A DNA stretch of 64,000 nt from Viola odorata. Lineage: Eukaryota; Streptophyta; Magnoliopsida; Malpighiales; Violaceae. Location: the NCBI GenBank assembly GCA_963691705.1, contig OY829539.1:23854407-23918406 (forward strand). Reading direction: 5' to 3'. The notes beneath the pieces were generated by a model. The model did not search any database, was not told where the DNA came from, and saw nothing but the letters and a program-made list of their open reading frames with translations. This document shows positions 10,213-21,139 of this stretch, one piece after another. Both the position numbers and the translations under genes were made by a program. How positions within the stretch are numbered: the first letter of the stretch is position 1; every line of letters starts with the position of its first letter.

Positions 10213-12597
10213 ATGGCTGAGAATAAAGAGCTAACCAGGGGCGGGGTGCGGGACAGGCCCAGCTCTAAACCTGGTTTTAAGGGTCGGGATGGTGACTACA
10301 AGGGTGGGGACTTAAGTGATGTTACTTGTTACTACTGCAAGGAGCCTGGTCATACAAAGCGTTTCTGTAAGAAACTGCAGAATTACAATCAGAGAATGAA
10401 ATCAGCTAATCTAGTTGTTCTTCCAAGCTCCTCACCTGATCCACCTAAGCCACTCTCAGAGGAGGAATTTGCCAGATTCTCCTTGTACCAAGAGCTTGTG
10501 AAAGCTAAAACATGTCTTGTCTCTAGTTCTAGTCAGTGGGTAGTTGATTCAGGTGCAAATGAACATGTGACAGGTAACACAAATACTTTCTCCAGTTTTA
10601 AGAAATTTAAAACATCTGCTCATGTCACCATTGCTGATGGCACCACTCGTAGTGTTGAGGGTTCTGGTATAGTTAACCCAACTTCTGCTATTACTATGTC
10701 GTCTGTACTTAGTCTACCTGAGTTGGTTTTTAATCTGATGTCAGTTAGTAAACTTACAAAGGACCTCAACTGCTTCATCTCTTTTTACCCTGATCATTGT
10801 CTCTTTCAAGATCTAGTGACAAAGCGGGTCTTTGGTAGAGGACATGTATCGGGTGGTCTGTATGTTCTGGATCCGTGGGTGCCAGAGTCAGTAGTCTGCT
10901 TCAGCTCCACTTCTCTGTTTGAAGCTCATTGCCGTCTGAGTCATCCATGTCTGCAGTATCTGAAGCAACTATGTCCACAGTTCAAATCAGCTACTTCCCT
11001 TGACTGTGAAACTTGTCATTTTGCGAAACATCATCGCACTTCTTTGGGTCCACGGACTAATAAGCGTGCAGATTCAGCGTTTCAATTAGTTCATTCGGAT
11101 GTTTGGGGTCCATGTCCTGTAACTGCTAAACCAGGGTTCAGATATTTTATCACTTTTGTGGATGATTACTCAAGAATGACTTGGGTATATTTCATGAAGA
11201 ACCGGTCTGAGGTATTTTCCCATTTTTGTGCATTTTGTACTGAAATTAAGAATCAGTTTGGTACGTCTGTTTGCATTCTTAGAAGTGATAATGCTAAGGA
11301 ATACATGTCAGAATCCTTTCAGCATTATATGACTCAACACGGCATCTTGCATCAGTCTTCTTGCGTTGATACACCAGCTCAAAATGGTGTGGCAGAGAGA
11401 AAGAACAGACACCTTTTGGAAACTGCTCGTGCTCTTTTATTTCAGAACAATGTTCCCAAGCAATTTTGGGTTGACGCTGTTTCTACAGCTTGTTTCTTGA
11501 TTAATCGTATGCCTTCTGCTGTTCTTGATGATGGTATTCCAATTACTGTTCTTGCTCCTGGAAGACCATTATTCCCCATTGAGCCTAAGATTTTTGGTAG
11601 CACCTGCTATGTTCGTGATGTTCGTCCTCGCATCACAAAGCTGGATCCTAAAGCCCTCAAGTGTCTCTTCTTGGGGTATTCTCGGCTTCAGAAGGGATAT
11701 AGATGCTACTCTCCAGATCTTCAGAAATATCTGGTGTCTATTGATGTTGCCTTCTCTGAACAGGCACCATTCTTCTCACATCCTGTTCCACAGGATGATG
11801 ATCATGGTGATGATGATTGGTTGGTCTACTCTGCTCCTCCAGTCTCCTCTGCTCCTCCTCCAGTCTCCTCTGCGCCTTCCCTATCTGCTCCTCCTCCTCC
11901 CGACTCTGCTCCTCCATTGGTTGTTTCTGATCAACCCTCTTGTGATAGTACCCTTGACCAACCTTCTTCTTCGGGTACCTCTGCACAGTATATTGAGGAG
12001 AGGATCTTGACTTCAGATCCTGATCCTGGTACTGGTTCTTCTACGCTATCTGTGGCACCCATTGATATATGTCCTCCACCAGACTCCTCGTCACCTGATC
12101 CACCCACTGATTTGGATCTCCCAATCAGTCTTCGTAAAGGTAAACGACACTGTAAATCTGTCTACTCCATTGCTAACTATGTCTCCTATGATCACCTGTC
12201 TCCATCGACATGTGCTCTGATTTCCTCTCTAGATTCTGTTGTTGTCCCAAACACAGTGCAGGAAGCATTGACTCATCCTGGTTGGAAAAATGCAATGCTT
12301 GAGGAGATTATCGCTTTAGCGGATAATCAAACTTGGGACTTGGTGTCTTCACCCAAGGACAAGAAGGCTGTAGGATGCAGATGGGTCTTTGCTGTGAAAG
12401 TCCATCCTGATGGTTCTGTGGCACGTCTTAAGGCACGCCTTGTTGCCAAAGGGTATGCTCAAACATATGGGGTGGACTACTCTGACACCTTTTCCCCTGT
12501 GGCCAAATTATCCTGTCAGGTTGTTCATTTCCTTAGCTGCTTCTCGGGATTGGCCTCTTCATCAGTTAGACATCAAGAATGCTTTCCTTCACGGTGA
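10213..12597 (+). pseudogene. Copia gag-pol, first part: zinc knuckle, protease, integrase, start of RT
   Basis: Visible in order: a CCHC zinc knuckle (CYYCKEPGHTKRFC) near 10330; protease with WVVDSGANEHV near 10540; the integrase zinc-binding region with CETCHFAKH near 11010; the integrase core with SDVWGP, RSDNAKEY and NGVAERKN, which supply the D, D and E; a proline/serine-rich linker; then the start of reverse transcriptase (RLKARLVAKGYAQ near 12430). The true RT frame is left near 12515 through an apparent one-base loss, and the frame ends at 12597. The capsid part of gag is missing upstream of the knuckle. These proteins would act in cytoplasmic particles and in integration. Confidence 0.9.
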
Positions 12598-12934
12598 CCT
12601 ACAGGAAGAAGTCTATATGGAGCAACCACCTGGGTTTGTTGCTCAGGGGGAGTATGAGAAAGTCTGTATGCTGAAGAAGGCCCTGTATGGTCTAAAACAG
12701 AGTCCTCGTGCCTGGTTTGGCAAGTTCAGTGAGGTAATTTTACAATTTGGCATGCAAAAGAGCCAGTGTGATCACTCTGTCTTTCATAAACAATCTGCTG
12801 CGGGTATTATTTTGCTTGTTGTGTATGTGGATGATATTATCATTACAGGAGATGATAGTGTTGGGATCTCTTCGCTCAAATCTTTCCTGCATACCAAGTT
12901 CAGTACAAAAGACTTGGATCAGCTAAGTATCTAG
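12515..12934 (+). pseudogene. Copia reverse transcriptase, second part
   Basis: Continues RT in another frame: QLDIKNAFLHGDL, the LYGLKQSPRAW motif and the catalytic YVDD near 12825. The frame ends at 12934 after a second small indel in a region where relatives read LGSAKY, followed by a short deletion before the next block. Together with the shift near 12515 this means no functional polymerase is encoded. Confidence 0.9.
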
Positions 12935-12954
12935 GAGTAACAAAGGTATCTTCT

Positions 12955-13703
12955 TATCTCAAAGAAAGTATGTCCTTGATCTCCTTGCAGAAACAGGAAA
13001 GTTGGGAGTCAAGCCCTGTAGCTCCCCTATGACTTCGAATGTTAATCTCACCAAAGATGACGGTGACCCTTTTGATGATCCTGAGAAGTATAGGAGATTA
13101 GTTGGGAAACTGAACTATCTCTGTGTGACACGACCTGACATCACCTTCGCGGTTAGTGTTGTTAGCCAGTTCATGTCTGCTCCAACAGATAAGCATTGGG
13201 AGACTCTGGAGCATATCCTATGCTATCTGAAATGGGCACCTGGCCTCGGGATCCTGTACAGTAACCACGGTCACAATCAGATTGAGTGTTTTGCTGATGC
13301 AGATTGGGCTGGGTCGAAGATTGATAGAAGATCAATAACCGGCTATTGTGTCTTTGTTGGTGGGAACCTAATCTCTTGGAGGAGCAAGAAGCAAACCGTG
13401 GTGTCTCGATCCAGTGCAGAGTCAGAATACAGAGTCATGGCACAATCCTCCTGTGAGATTATATGGATGCGGCAACTTCTGACTGAAATTGGTATAGAAC
13501 ACTCCTCACCTTCAAAACTCTGGTGTGATAATCAAGCTGCTCTCCACATTGCTGCAAATCCTGTTTACCATGAGAGGACGAAGCATATTGAAGTAGACTG
13601 TCACTTCATTCGCGAGAAGATTCAGGAAAATCTCATCTCCACTCACTATGTGAAGACAGGAGAACAATTGGGTGATCTCTTCACTAAAGCCTGTTTACCA
13701 TGA
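12955..13703 (+). pseudogene. Copia RT tail and RNase H
   Basis: Contains RPDITFAVSVVSQFM (RT connection), then RNase H with CFADADWAG, SSAESEYRV and WCDNQAA, which carry the acidic catalytic residues, and the end motif HYVKTGEQLGDLFTKA. The last codons are disturbed by the 130-bp tandem duplication beginning at 13561; the proper end lies in the second copy at 13821-13890, before the purine tract. Confidence 0.9.
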
Positions 13704-13820
13704 GAGGACGAAGCATATTGAAGTAGACTGTCACTTCATTCGCGAGAAGATTCAGGAAAATCTCATCTCCACTCACTATGTGAAGACAGGAGAACAATTG
13801 GGTGATCTCTTCACTAAAGC
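13561..13820 (+). repeat. Exact 130-bp tandem duplication in copia RNase H
   Basis: Bases 13561-13690 are repeated without a difference at 13691-13820. Since 130 is not a multiple of three, the duplication shifts the frame. Perfect identity means it is very recent or an assembly artefact. Confidence 0.95.
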
Positions 13821-13888
13821 CCTTCCAGGTCCTCGAGTGGATTATCTTTGTAACAAGCTGGGCATGATAAATATCTATGCTCCAGCTT

Positions 13889-13897
13889 GAGGGGGAG
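13889..13897 (+). promoter_or_regulatory. Polypurine tract
   Basis: GAGGGGGAG stands directly before the 3' LTR, as expected for the plus-strand primer of a copia element. Confidence 0.85.
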
Positions 13898-14025
13898 TGT
13901 TAGATATACGTATTTATATACGTATGTATATACGTTGTATTAGTATTAGGTATATGGTATTAGGGTATATATATATTGTAATGGTATGTTTTAATAAAGT
14001 AAGAGAGTATTTTACCCAAATTACA
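13898..14025 (+). repeat. 3' LTR of the copia element
   Basis: 128 bp, 125 identical to the 5' LTR. The receptor kinase transmembrane exon resumes (on the minus strand) just past it. Confidence 0.95.
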
Positions 14026-16808
14026 GCAATGGTTGCTCCGACAGCAATAGACACACGAATCTCTCCTCTAGAAGCTCCTCTAGAAGGTGGAACAGTTTGC
14101 ACAATGGGACTAGTTTCTTCCACTAGAAGGAATAGTGTTAGACATGCATAATACTAATATGAACCTACAAAGAAAAAATATATATGCAGGAATCCAACTA
14201 GATTAATAGTGGTAATATAGTTTGTCATTGATCTTCATAGGACTCATGCCCTGCTTACTATTAGGATCTCACCATTTGTAAGTTACTACCTGTTGCACAA
14301 TGCTAGAATTCAATGTGGAAGAGGGAAATGCATTTCTTCATTTACATAAGATTAGAGTCTCACCATGTGTACAATTGAGATTGTGGCGATCCCACCGGTA
14401 GTTTTTATTGCAAATGCACCTTCCAGTACCGTTTCCAGTGACGTTACAAGCTGAATATGGCCAATCCATGCAGTCTGCAGGTCTCCCACAAGTCGGCTCT
14501 GGTGGTGGCTTCCAACTTATTTCTATTTCATTCATTCGTTTGGGCGGTGACACACTGGAGCTATAATTCCCCCCTTTAGGAGCATCACAGGACACATTCA
14601 ACAAAGTAAATGGCAATGACTGGTTTAGAAGTATTATGTCATCATTTGCGGTTCTGGCAGTGCAATTATCCGAAGCTCCTGCAAGGATGACAAAAGATCT
14701 GGAGCTTGCATTGATGTTCTTGACATCATAGGTGTCACTCCGTGTCTTAAAGCTAATCTTGCGTTTGGACTTGTCGCAGGTGAAACTAAAGTACATAGGA
14801 TCACCACAACTTGATTCACTACTTAGAGGGTAGGGAATCACATTTTTGCCACAAGGATCACAACTCCTAGCAGTTAATCCTGAAAATTCGAAACATTTCC
14901 ATCAATATGAGAGTCTGAACTCTACCTAGGACATTCCAAATCACTCATCAGATTAGATTGGTTTCCTGAAGGAACCGATGCAATAACAAGGCATGACCTT
15001 ATTTTTATTTAAATGTGGTGTCACAATTCGACTACTGACCACTTGGTCTTAGAGGCTCTGATACCATATCAAAGAACCATCAAACTCACTCAAGTTTCCG
15101 AAAACTTTAAGAATTGGAATGGGATAAACGTAGGAGGAGAAAGAAGTTACCTATATCAGAAGGTGTTACACGAATAGAGAGGTTGACAGTAGTGACGCCA
15201 CCAACAACAGGAAACTCCTGAAGATTATGCATGTCGTCCTGCCAAATGAAGCAATTCTTTTGAGCACCCTGTCGCACCCCCGGTAGCAACACACCCCTTT
15301 TCATGTGTTCACCAGTATAGGAATAAGCTTGGTTCTGGCAGGTTCCAAGACAGATATTTTTGCAATCTGTTTCACTTTCAGCCTCATACCCTTTATCTGT
15401 GGTTTCCACTCTTATATCCGTCAAGTTTAAGAAAGTGTCATTCTGGCAAAATACTTCTGACTTCCTTACGCAACCACCCAAGAATTTTTTTTGGTTCCAA
15501 TCCTGTTGAAACTTCGGCTTGTACCCAGGCAAACAGTCGCAGACCAACTGGTTGTTGGTATTACAGATTCTGAAATTTCCACAAGCATTAGACACACTAC
15601 ATTTGTCTCTTGGTTCCCTCCATTGTAGTAACCATTCCTTCCTGTCCTTATCCAACTTCCAAAATTGTATTTCTCCACTACTATTCATCACCATCCTTCT
15701 TGTGTTAGTATAGTCTGATTTTGGCAAGGAACATTTTGGTATGATCTTACAAGGATTACCACTCGAACTGAAGTTGGACAAAATATTTCCAATTTCTGCA
15801 CTGATCTTTTCCATGTAGAACGAATCACTACTCCAGTACAGACCGTAGTCACTCTTGTTGATGCTAACTTGATCCCCTCTTTCTTGCTTAAATGTAAAAT
15901 TCCCCTTTCCTGGGTCATCTTGACTTTTCCAAGAAGTCAACGACAGATCCTCATCCATCTTCATTCCTGGAAGAAATGTATCGGTAGGATTTTGAAAGCT
16001 CTGCCACACAGACTGGCCCTGCTTATCACCAACAATCAAGTTTCCGGAGTCACTCAGCTTAGCCTCCCAAGCGCCGCTGTAGTGAGTTGGGTCCGGGTCC
16101 ATAGACCAATACTCTTTTCCTGACCCATCCTTTATCTTGAGATTGCCATCATCATCAATTCCTAAAACCCCATCTTTGGAATCCGAAAGTGGTTCGTCTC
16201 GATTGGCAACCCAGATCGGGGTTTTTCCTGAGAGCCCATAATACCAGATTCCTACATACCTTTGGCCATCAGAATTCCCATCAGGAGTAAAGAATCCAAG
16301 TTCAAATATTTTTCCTGCTGACACTAGAGTTTCTCCTTTATCACTCAGCGAAGTACCGTTGATTGTGATGACATCTATAGCAGAGCAACTGATTAGAAGA
16401 GAAAAGGTATACTTGTAAGAACACATAACAGGAAATGAACATTGTTATAAATCAAAGATTCAAGTCCTTTCTCTTGCAGTTAATTACTGGGATGAAGAAG
16501 ATGGACTCACCAACTCACTTACAAAGCCATTAAAGTCTAAAGACTAAGAGGGTGTGGTGTGGTCCATGAAATGTCAACTCCTAAGGATGACCACCCAATA
16601 ATCAATTATGGGAACAATACACAACCAAAAAGATAAAAAGAAGGAAAGGGAAATGCAACAAAATTGCACCATCACTTTATATATAATGCATGTCAATACT
16701 GAAAAGCTTCATCACCTAAAAAAGACGGACGTAGGAACGAGGGGCATTCATCCTCAATAATTGAATTAGTCATTTGTTACCATCTTTTTTTTTTGAAGGG
16801 CCCATGTT

Positions 16809-17229
16809 AGGGGCGGATCCAGGAATTGAATTCAGTGGGGCGGGGTTCGGGTGCCCCCGATTTTTTTTTTTAGTATTTTAAAAGGAAGGCAACACTAAAT
16901 AACAAATTGATCATTGGAAGATAATACACAAAATGGTGTAGTGTAACATTCTGATTTCGAAAATTGATAGTTGGAATATAATACACAAAACGACCCAAAG
17001 TATTTTAGGGTTTTTAGAAAATTCGGACCCGAGGGAGTATAAATAATGTAGATTTAAATTGGGATTCAAACCCACACCCTCTTGACATACCAGGCGCTTT
17101 AGACCACTCAGTCATAATGACATTATTGTTTAATGATGCTTAGTAAATTAATATCGTCATTCAACTAAATAATTTTTTTTTAATTGGACGAGGGTGGGCC
17201 CACCCTGGTCCTGGGCTGGATCCGCCCCT
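16809..17229. mobile_element. Mutator-like MITE with 10-bp target duplication
   Basis: The ends AGGGGCGGATCCAG are perfect inverted repeats of 14 bp, and GGCCCATGTT flanks both sides (16799-16808 and 17230-17239). A target duplication of 9-11 bp is typical of Mutator-like elements. The 421-bp interior is noncoding and holds a tRNA-like sequence. It lies between the receptor kinase 5' end and CSL4. Confidence 0.85.
17051..17122 (-). repeat. tRNA-Leu-like sequence (SINE-like or tRNA pseudogene)
   Basis: On the minus strand: GACTGAGTGGTCTAA resembles an A box with D loop, and GTGGGTTTGAATCCC a T arm with B box, with GCGCCTGG and AAGAGGG between them, in tRNA-Leu order. The acceptor ends do not pair well and no clean anticodon arm is seen, so it is not a working tRNA. 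Confidence 0.55.
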
Positions 17230-17526
17230 GGCCCATGTTACCATCTTAAAAGATTCCAGAATGACACATAACATCCTAAGAGATTTTAATGTCTTTTTTT
17301 TTTTATAAATAAATGGCGATTTTTATTGATTTTTTGTACATCTCTATAATGTTAAATTTACACTTCGCCATGACAAAATATTTTCTAAACTAATGGGTAG
17401 TTATATATGAGTTTGTCGTATCATAAAACAACAAAGATGAGATCATTTTTTTATTTTTTTAATGCTATTTTCATTTTTTATAACTAAAGTAAAATTTATT
17501 TTTGATTATTTCTGATTATAATTATT

Positions 17527-17843
17527 ACAATTGGTGGATGTTCATCAACATCATCAACAACATTAGGATCATTCATTGTGGGATTTCCTTTCATGTAAAT
17601 TTTGACAAAGATGATATGTAAATACATAATTACTTGTAAATAATTGGATGATTAAAAAAATTATTAGTCATTTTTAAATTTAAAAGGGAAGGTTTGGGTA
17701 TAGCCACCGACGTGTCGGTGCACTATCCCTCAAGAAAGACTTCTTCGCTCGCATCAGCACAGCTGCATCCTCGGACTACACAATCCAATCCAATTCTCCT
17801 CTCCGCCTAAAGCTAAAACCCAAAACCCCAAAACCAGGCAATA
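17527..17843 (+). promoter_or_regulatory. CSL4 upstream region and 5' leader
   Basis: This stretch is copied at 5133-5452, which marks it as the upstream unit of the gene. The leader part (about 17700-17843) is richer in C/T. No clear TATA box stands out. Confidence 0.5.
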
Positions 17844-20800
17844 ATGGGAGAGCAACCGGACGACGCATCAGCAGCAGACATGGTGACACCAGGAGAAGTG
17901 TTAGGAAAGGCTGCAGAGCTAAAAGCAGGGACTGGTGCGTATGTTGCACCCCTTCTCAGCACCGAAATCCACTACGTCTTCTCTTCCCTCAATGGTGTCC
18001 GTCGCATCATATCCCCTCCCATTGATTCCGTTGATGAGGTCTTGTTTTCCTAACCTTACTCTTTTTTTTCCCTTTTCTTTTTGTCAATCTTGTTTTTCTG
18101 TCTTTTGCTATGAGCATGCATTCTTCGTTTGTTTATAGCTTAGAACGTTGCCTATCCAACAAGTTTAGTGGTGTGAAGACGGTTTAGGTTTTCTTGATTG
18201 GATGACTGGAGCTGAAAATTTAGATATTTGGACTTATTGGGTATCATCTTTTTCCCCTTTAGATGTATGGAAGTATTATTTTTCATGCTTGTTGTCAGTC
18301 TTTTTGGAGGATTTTAGTGAGGGAACAAATAACATGTGAATTTGAATGCTAGTAAAAGGAATGAAACCTAAGGAGATTAAGAAAGCTGTTTTGAATGTAA
18401 AATCATCCTAAGATAGATGTAGGGAACAGGAAACAGTGGAGAAAGTGTAATATCTTTTAGTGGCTTATTGTGTTGTGGATTGTTGTTGACGATCTCAATA
18501 ATTACAGAGACCAACTGTTGAGGTAATTGGACACAAGGCCAGAGGTGCTGTCCCCGAACCTGGCTCTATCGTCCTTGCCCGTGTAAGACTTTTGCTCTTT
18601 ATGTATCTTTTGTTACTAAAACTCACAGTGCAACTGAGTGCTAAATATTATTTATCTTATGCTTCAAGTGTTTGCTCATATACTTCGCATGATTTATGAT
18701 GCACATGCATGTAAATTGTCTCACATGATAGCAGCTGTTTTTCTTTTTTACTCTAAACCATCATCCTGAAGCATGTTAATTTCATTCATTTTGTTTATGA
18801 TTTTCCTTTTTTGAGGTGATAGATTACTAAAGTGATGACAAAAATGGCTTCGGCTGATATTATGTGTGTTGGTCCCAAGTCTGTCCGAGAAAAGTTTACT
18901 GGCACTATCAGGTATGTGAATTAATTCTCTGTTTGGTGGAGAGTAGAGATTGTTTGACACTAAATATTGAGACAGTCAACATACAGTGGAAACTGGATAG
19001 AGCTAGTAACTTCAATGCTTATTACAGTTATCTATATTATATATAGCCAGCAATCGCTGTAAAATTGTATGATTAACAAACCTTAAGAATGAAATGGAAT
19101 ACGAGCTGAAATACTATATCTGTTATCAACAGTCATGATACTGTTCCTAATTTGTTGGTGTAACTGCATATTCATCTGTATTTACTCAGTGTCTCTTCAT
19201 CTATTTTACATTGGCATACGTAAATTGGAACAGTGCTTTGAATTATTCTATATATCTTGCCAGGCAACAGGATGTAAGAGCCACTGAAATTGACAAAGTT
19301 GATATGCATTTATCATTTCGCCCCGGTGACATTGTCAGAGCTCAAGTTGTATCCTTTACAGTTGAAGGTCTTTCTGGAGACTTCTATAATAAATAGTCAA
19401 AGATCCATTGCACTGTGTTATTAGTGTTTTCGTGTGGCATTACTAATTAGTAGTTCATGCATTTGGTCGCCCTTTCTTGTCTTGGGAAGGGGTATGGTGG
19501 GAAGGGATTGATTAAAACTTGTGCCTTCAGATCTTTGATTGACTTAATTGTCACAATTGAAATGGCACTGGAAGTTTGAAACTCCTACTATCCTGAAGTA
19601 TTGGTTTTATCCCAAAGACAACGTCAGCTTAGTGGCAACCATGAAGGATGGTTGTGAGGGTCATAACATCTAGTCAGACTATTGATTCCTGTGTTGGTAA
19701 TGGGTATTTCTGGGTAGGATACAGAGCAAGGATTAACAAGAAAGAAGTTGGTGTAATGGGAATTATAGACTCCCTGATCTTTAGAAATTAGTTTTTTTAT
19801 TGTTATCATTGCATGGGATGCACACTAAGGACTTAATCCCATGACTTACCCCTCCCTTCTTTGTAGGAGCTACCACTGAGCTACAAGCTCATTAGGTTTA
19901 GGAATTAGTTGAACTCTGAATTGACAGCATCATTTGAACAGGCAGGAGTGGAATGTATTGGTTGGTCATACTACATCCTGTTATTCTGTAGTTTGATAGG
20001 CATGCAGGCAAGCTGTCTCCACCTGTCAGAAAAAGAAATCTTTAGTTGGGTGTATTTTTTTCATTCTTGATGGAAAAAATGCAGTGGAATGTCTATTGGT
20101 GATATATTATCTGTATTTTGATTTTGAATTTTCTCTGATAGCCTCTTTCTCTTCTCTTTTACTCCCATCATTATGTCTTATGATGCTTCTTTGGTGCATG
20201 TTTGTTTCTGCATATTGCATTTTATTTGAAGTAACTAGTTGAACGTAAATTTCCTTCACATGATTTCTATAACTAGCTGTCCCTTGGTGATGCACGGGCT
20301 TATTATCTTTCAACTGCAAAGAATGAGTTAGGTGTTGTATCTGCAGAGAGCACTGCTGGTAAAGTTATCTAATCCTGTCCTCGCTTTTGAAATAGAAGTA
20401 TTTTCACTTGGCACGACAAAATATTGTAACTATGTGTATATTTAATATTCTAGCTATCCCCTCATAGTGTTGGACTGTTGGATTGAAGTCAAGTATCAGT
20501 TTTGCATCCTTTTTGCCGTGGTGTAGATGTCTTTTCACATGCTCTGTCCTTTCAGCTGCCTTCTTGCTGCCACTCCTGTATATTTTGGTCCTCATCAGTT
20601 TCGATTTGGGTATATGCTGATTTAGAAGCTGATTCAAGAGGCTAGTTTGCTTAGTAGTCACTGACGTTGACACATGAGCTTGTTCTCATGTTTCTTTCAG
20701 GGGCTAATACCATTCCCTGATTAGAATGCAATGAACATCAATCATGGCAGACATGAACTATTTCTTTTACTGTAAGTGTCTGCGTTCTGCAAAAAAAACT

Positions 20801-21139
20801 ATATGCATATGAATGAAAGAGAGGAAGAGAGAGAATTACTTGCCTTGAAGGACTTCATATTAGTTTGGTTTCAACTTCTGACGGGATCGGTTAGCGAAGA
20901 AACCAAGTCTTATTTGAAATAGCCACTTGTGGAGTTTTAGTGGTTATATTTCATTTAGTGTTGTTATATTACGTCCATTTTTACGTACTCGAGAACATAG
21001 GTGAATTTATAAATTTGCATCTCTTGTTTTTTGGTTGTTTCTTTCAGGTGGAACGATGGTCCCAGTAAGCTGGACAGAGATGCAATGCCCTTTGACAGGC
21101 CAAATTGAGCAAAGAAAGGTTGCTAAGGTTGAAACTTGA
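17844..21139 (+). CDS. CSL4: Exosome complex component CSL4
   Basis: Six exons: 17844-18038, 18508-18582, 18823-18911, 19264-19348, 20277-20358 and 21048-21139. All have GT-AG ends and compatible phases; they join to 205 residues, close to the family's usual 190-200. The N-terminal domain has the typical VTPGEVLGKA and GTGAYV; the middle S1 RNA-binding domain runs from PEPGSIVLARITKVM to about residue 150; the C-terminus TEMQCPLTGQIEQRK is the small ribbon-like tail. CSL4 is one of three cap subunits of the RNA exosome and helps guide RNA into the nine-subunit ring, in nucleus and cytoplasm. Nothing in the sequence looks damaged. A partial copy of its promoter and first codons lies at 5133-5480. 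Confidence 0.93.

Larger units (their letters stand above)
9402..14025 (+). mobile_element. Ty1/copia LTR retrotransposon, decayed
   Basis: Bounded by two 128-bp LTRs (TGTTAG...TTACA), followed by a primer-binding site and preceded by a purine tract. Order inside is gag zinc knuckle, protease, integrase, reverse transcriptase, RNase H, which is the copia order. The gag capsid part is nearly absent: only about 40 residues separate the likely ATG at 10213 from the zinc knuckle. The reverse transcriptase is frameshifted and a 130-bp tandem duplication breaks the RNase H end, so it is not autonomous. It lies antisense in exon 3 of the receptor kinase. Flanks are ATGCC and GCAAT, so no 5-bp target duplication is seen. 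Confidence 0.95.
7800..16426 (-). pseudogene. G-type lectin S-receptor-like Ser/Thr kinase, broken by a copia element and a stop
   Basis: Eight exons, minus strand: 16426-15151 (signal peptide, B-lectin with WVANRDEP, S-locus glycoprotein, EGF-like and PAN-like parts), 14879-14364 (Cys-rich galacturonan-binding-WAK-like domain ending in an EGF-like part), 14122-9332 (transmembrane helix GIIVISSTIVFIYI), then kinase exons 9249-9041, 8954-8744, 8645-8414, 8337-8187 and 8102-7800. The kinase has GRGGFG, AIKRL (ATP lysine), HRDLKTGN (RD type) and SDFG. All junction phases agree except in exon 3, which is split by a Ty1/copia element at 9402-14025 and is one base short. Exon 5 also has an in-frame TAG at 8786-8784, where relatives have tyrosine. 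Outside these lesions the frames are open, so loss is fairly recent. Intact relatives are plasma-membrane receptors in defence or self-recognition. Confidence 0.9.

Noticed and set aside
11525..12010. 161-codon plus-frame and 82-codon minus-frame ORFs
   Set aside because: Shadows of the copia integrase and proline/serine-rich linker.
13561..13820. CRISPR-like direct repeat
   Set aside because: A simple two-copy tandem duplication inside copia RNase H in a plant genome; no spacers. No CRISPR array occurs in the window.
17051..17122. Functional tRNA-Leu gene
   Set aside because: A and B box-like motifs are present, but the acceptor stem does not pair and no clear anticodon arm is seen; it lies inside a MITE.
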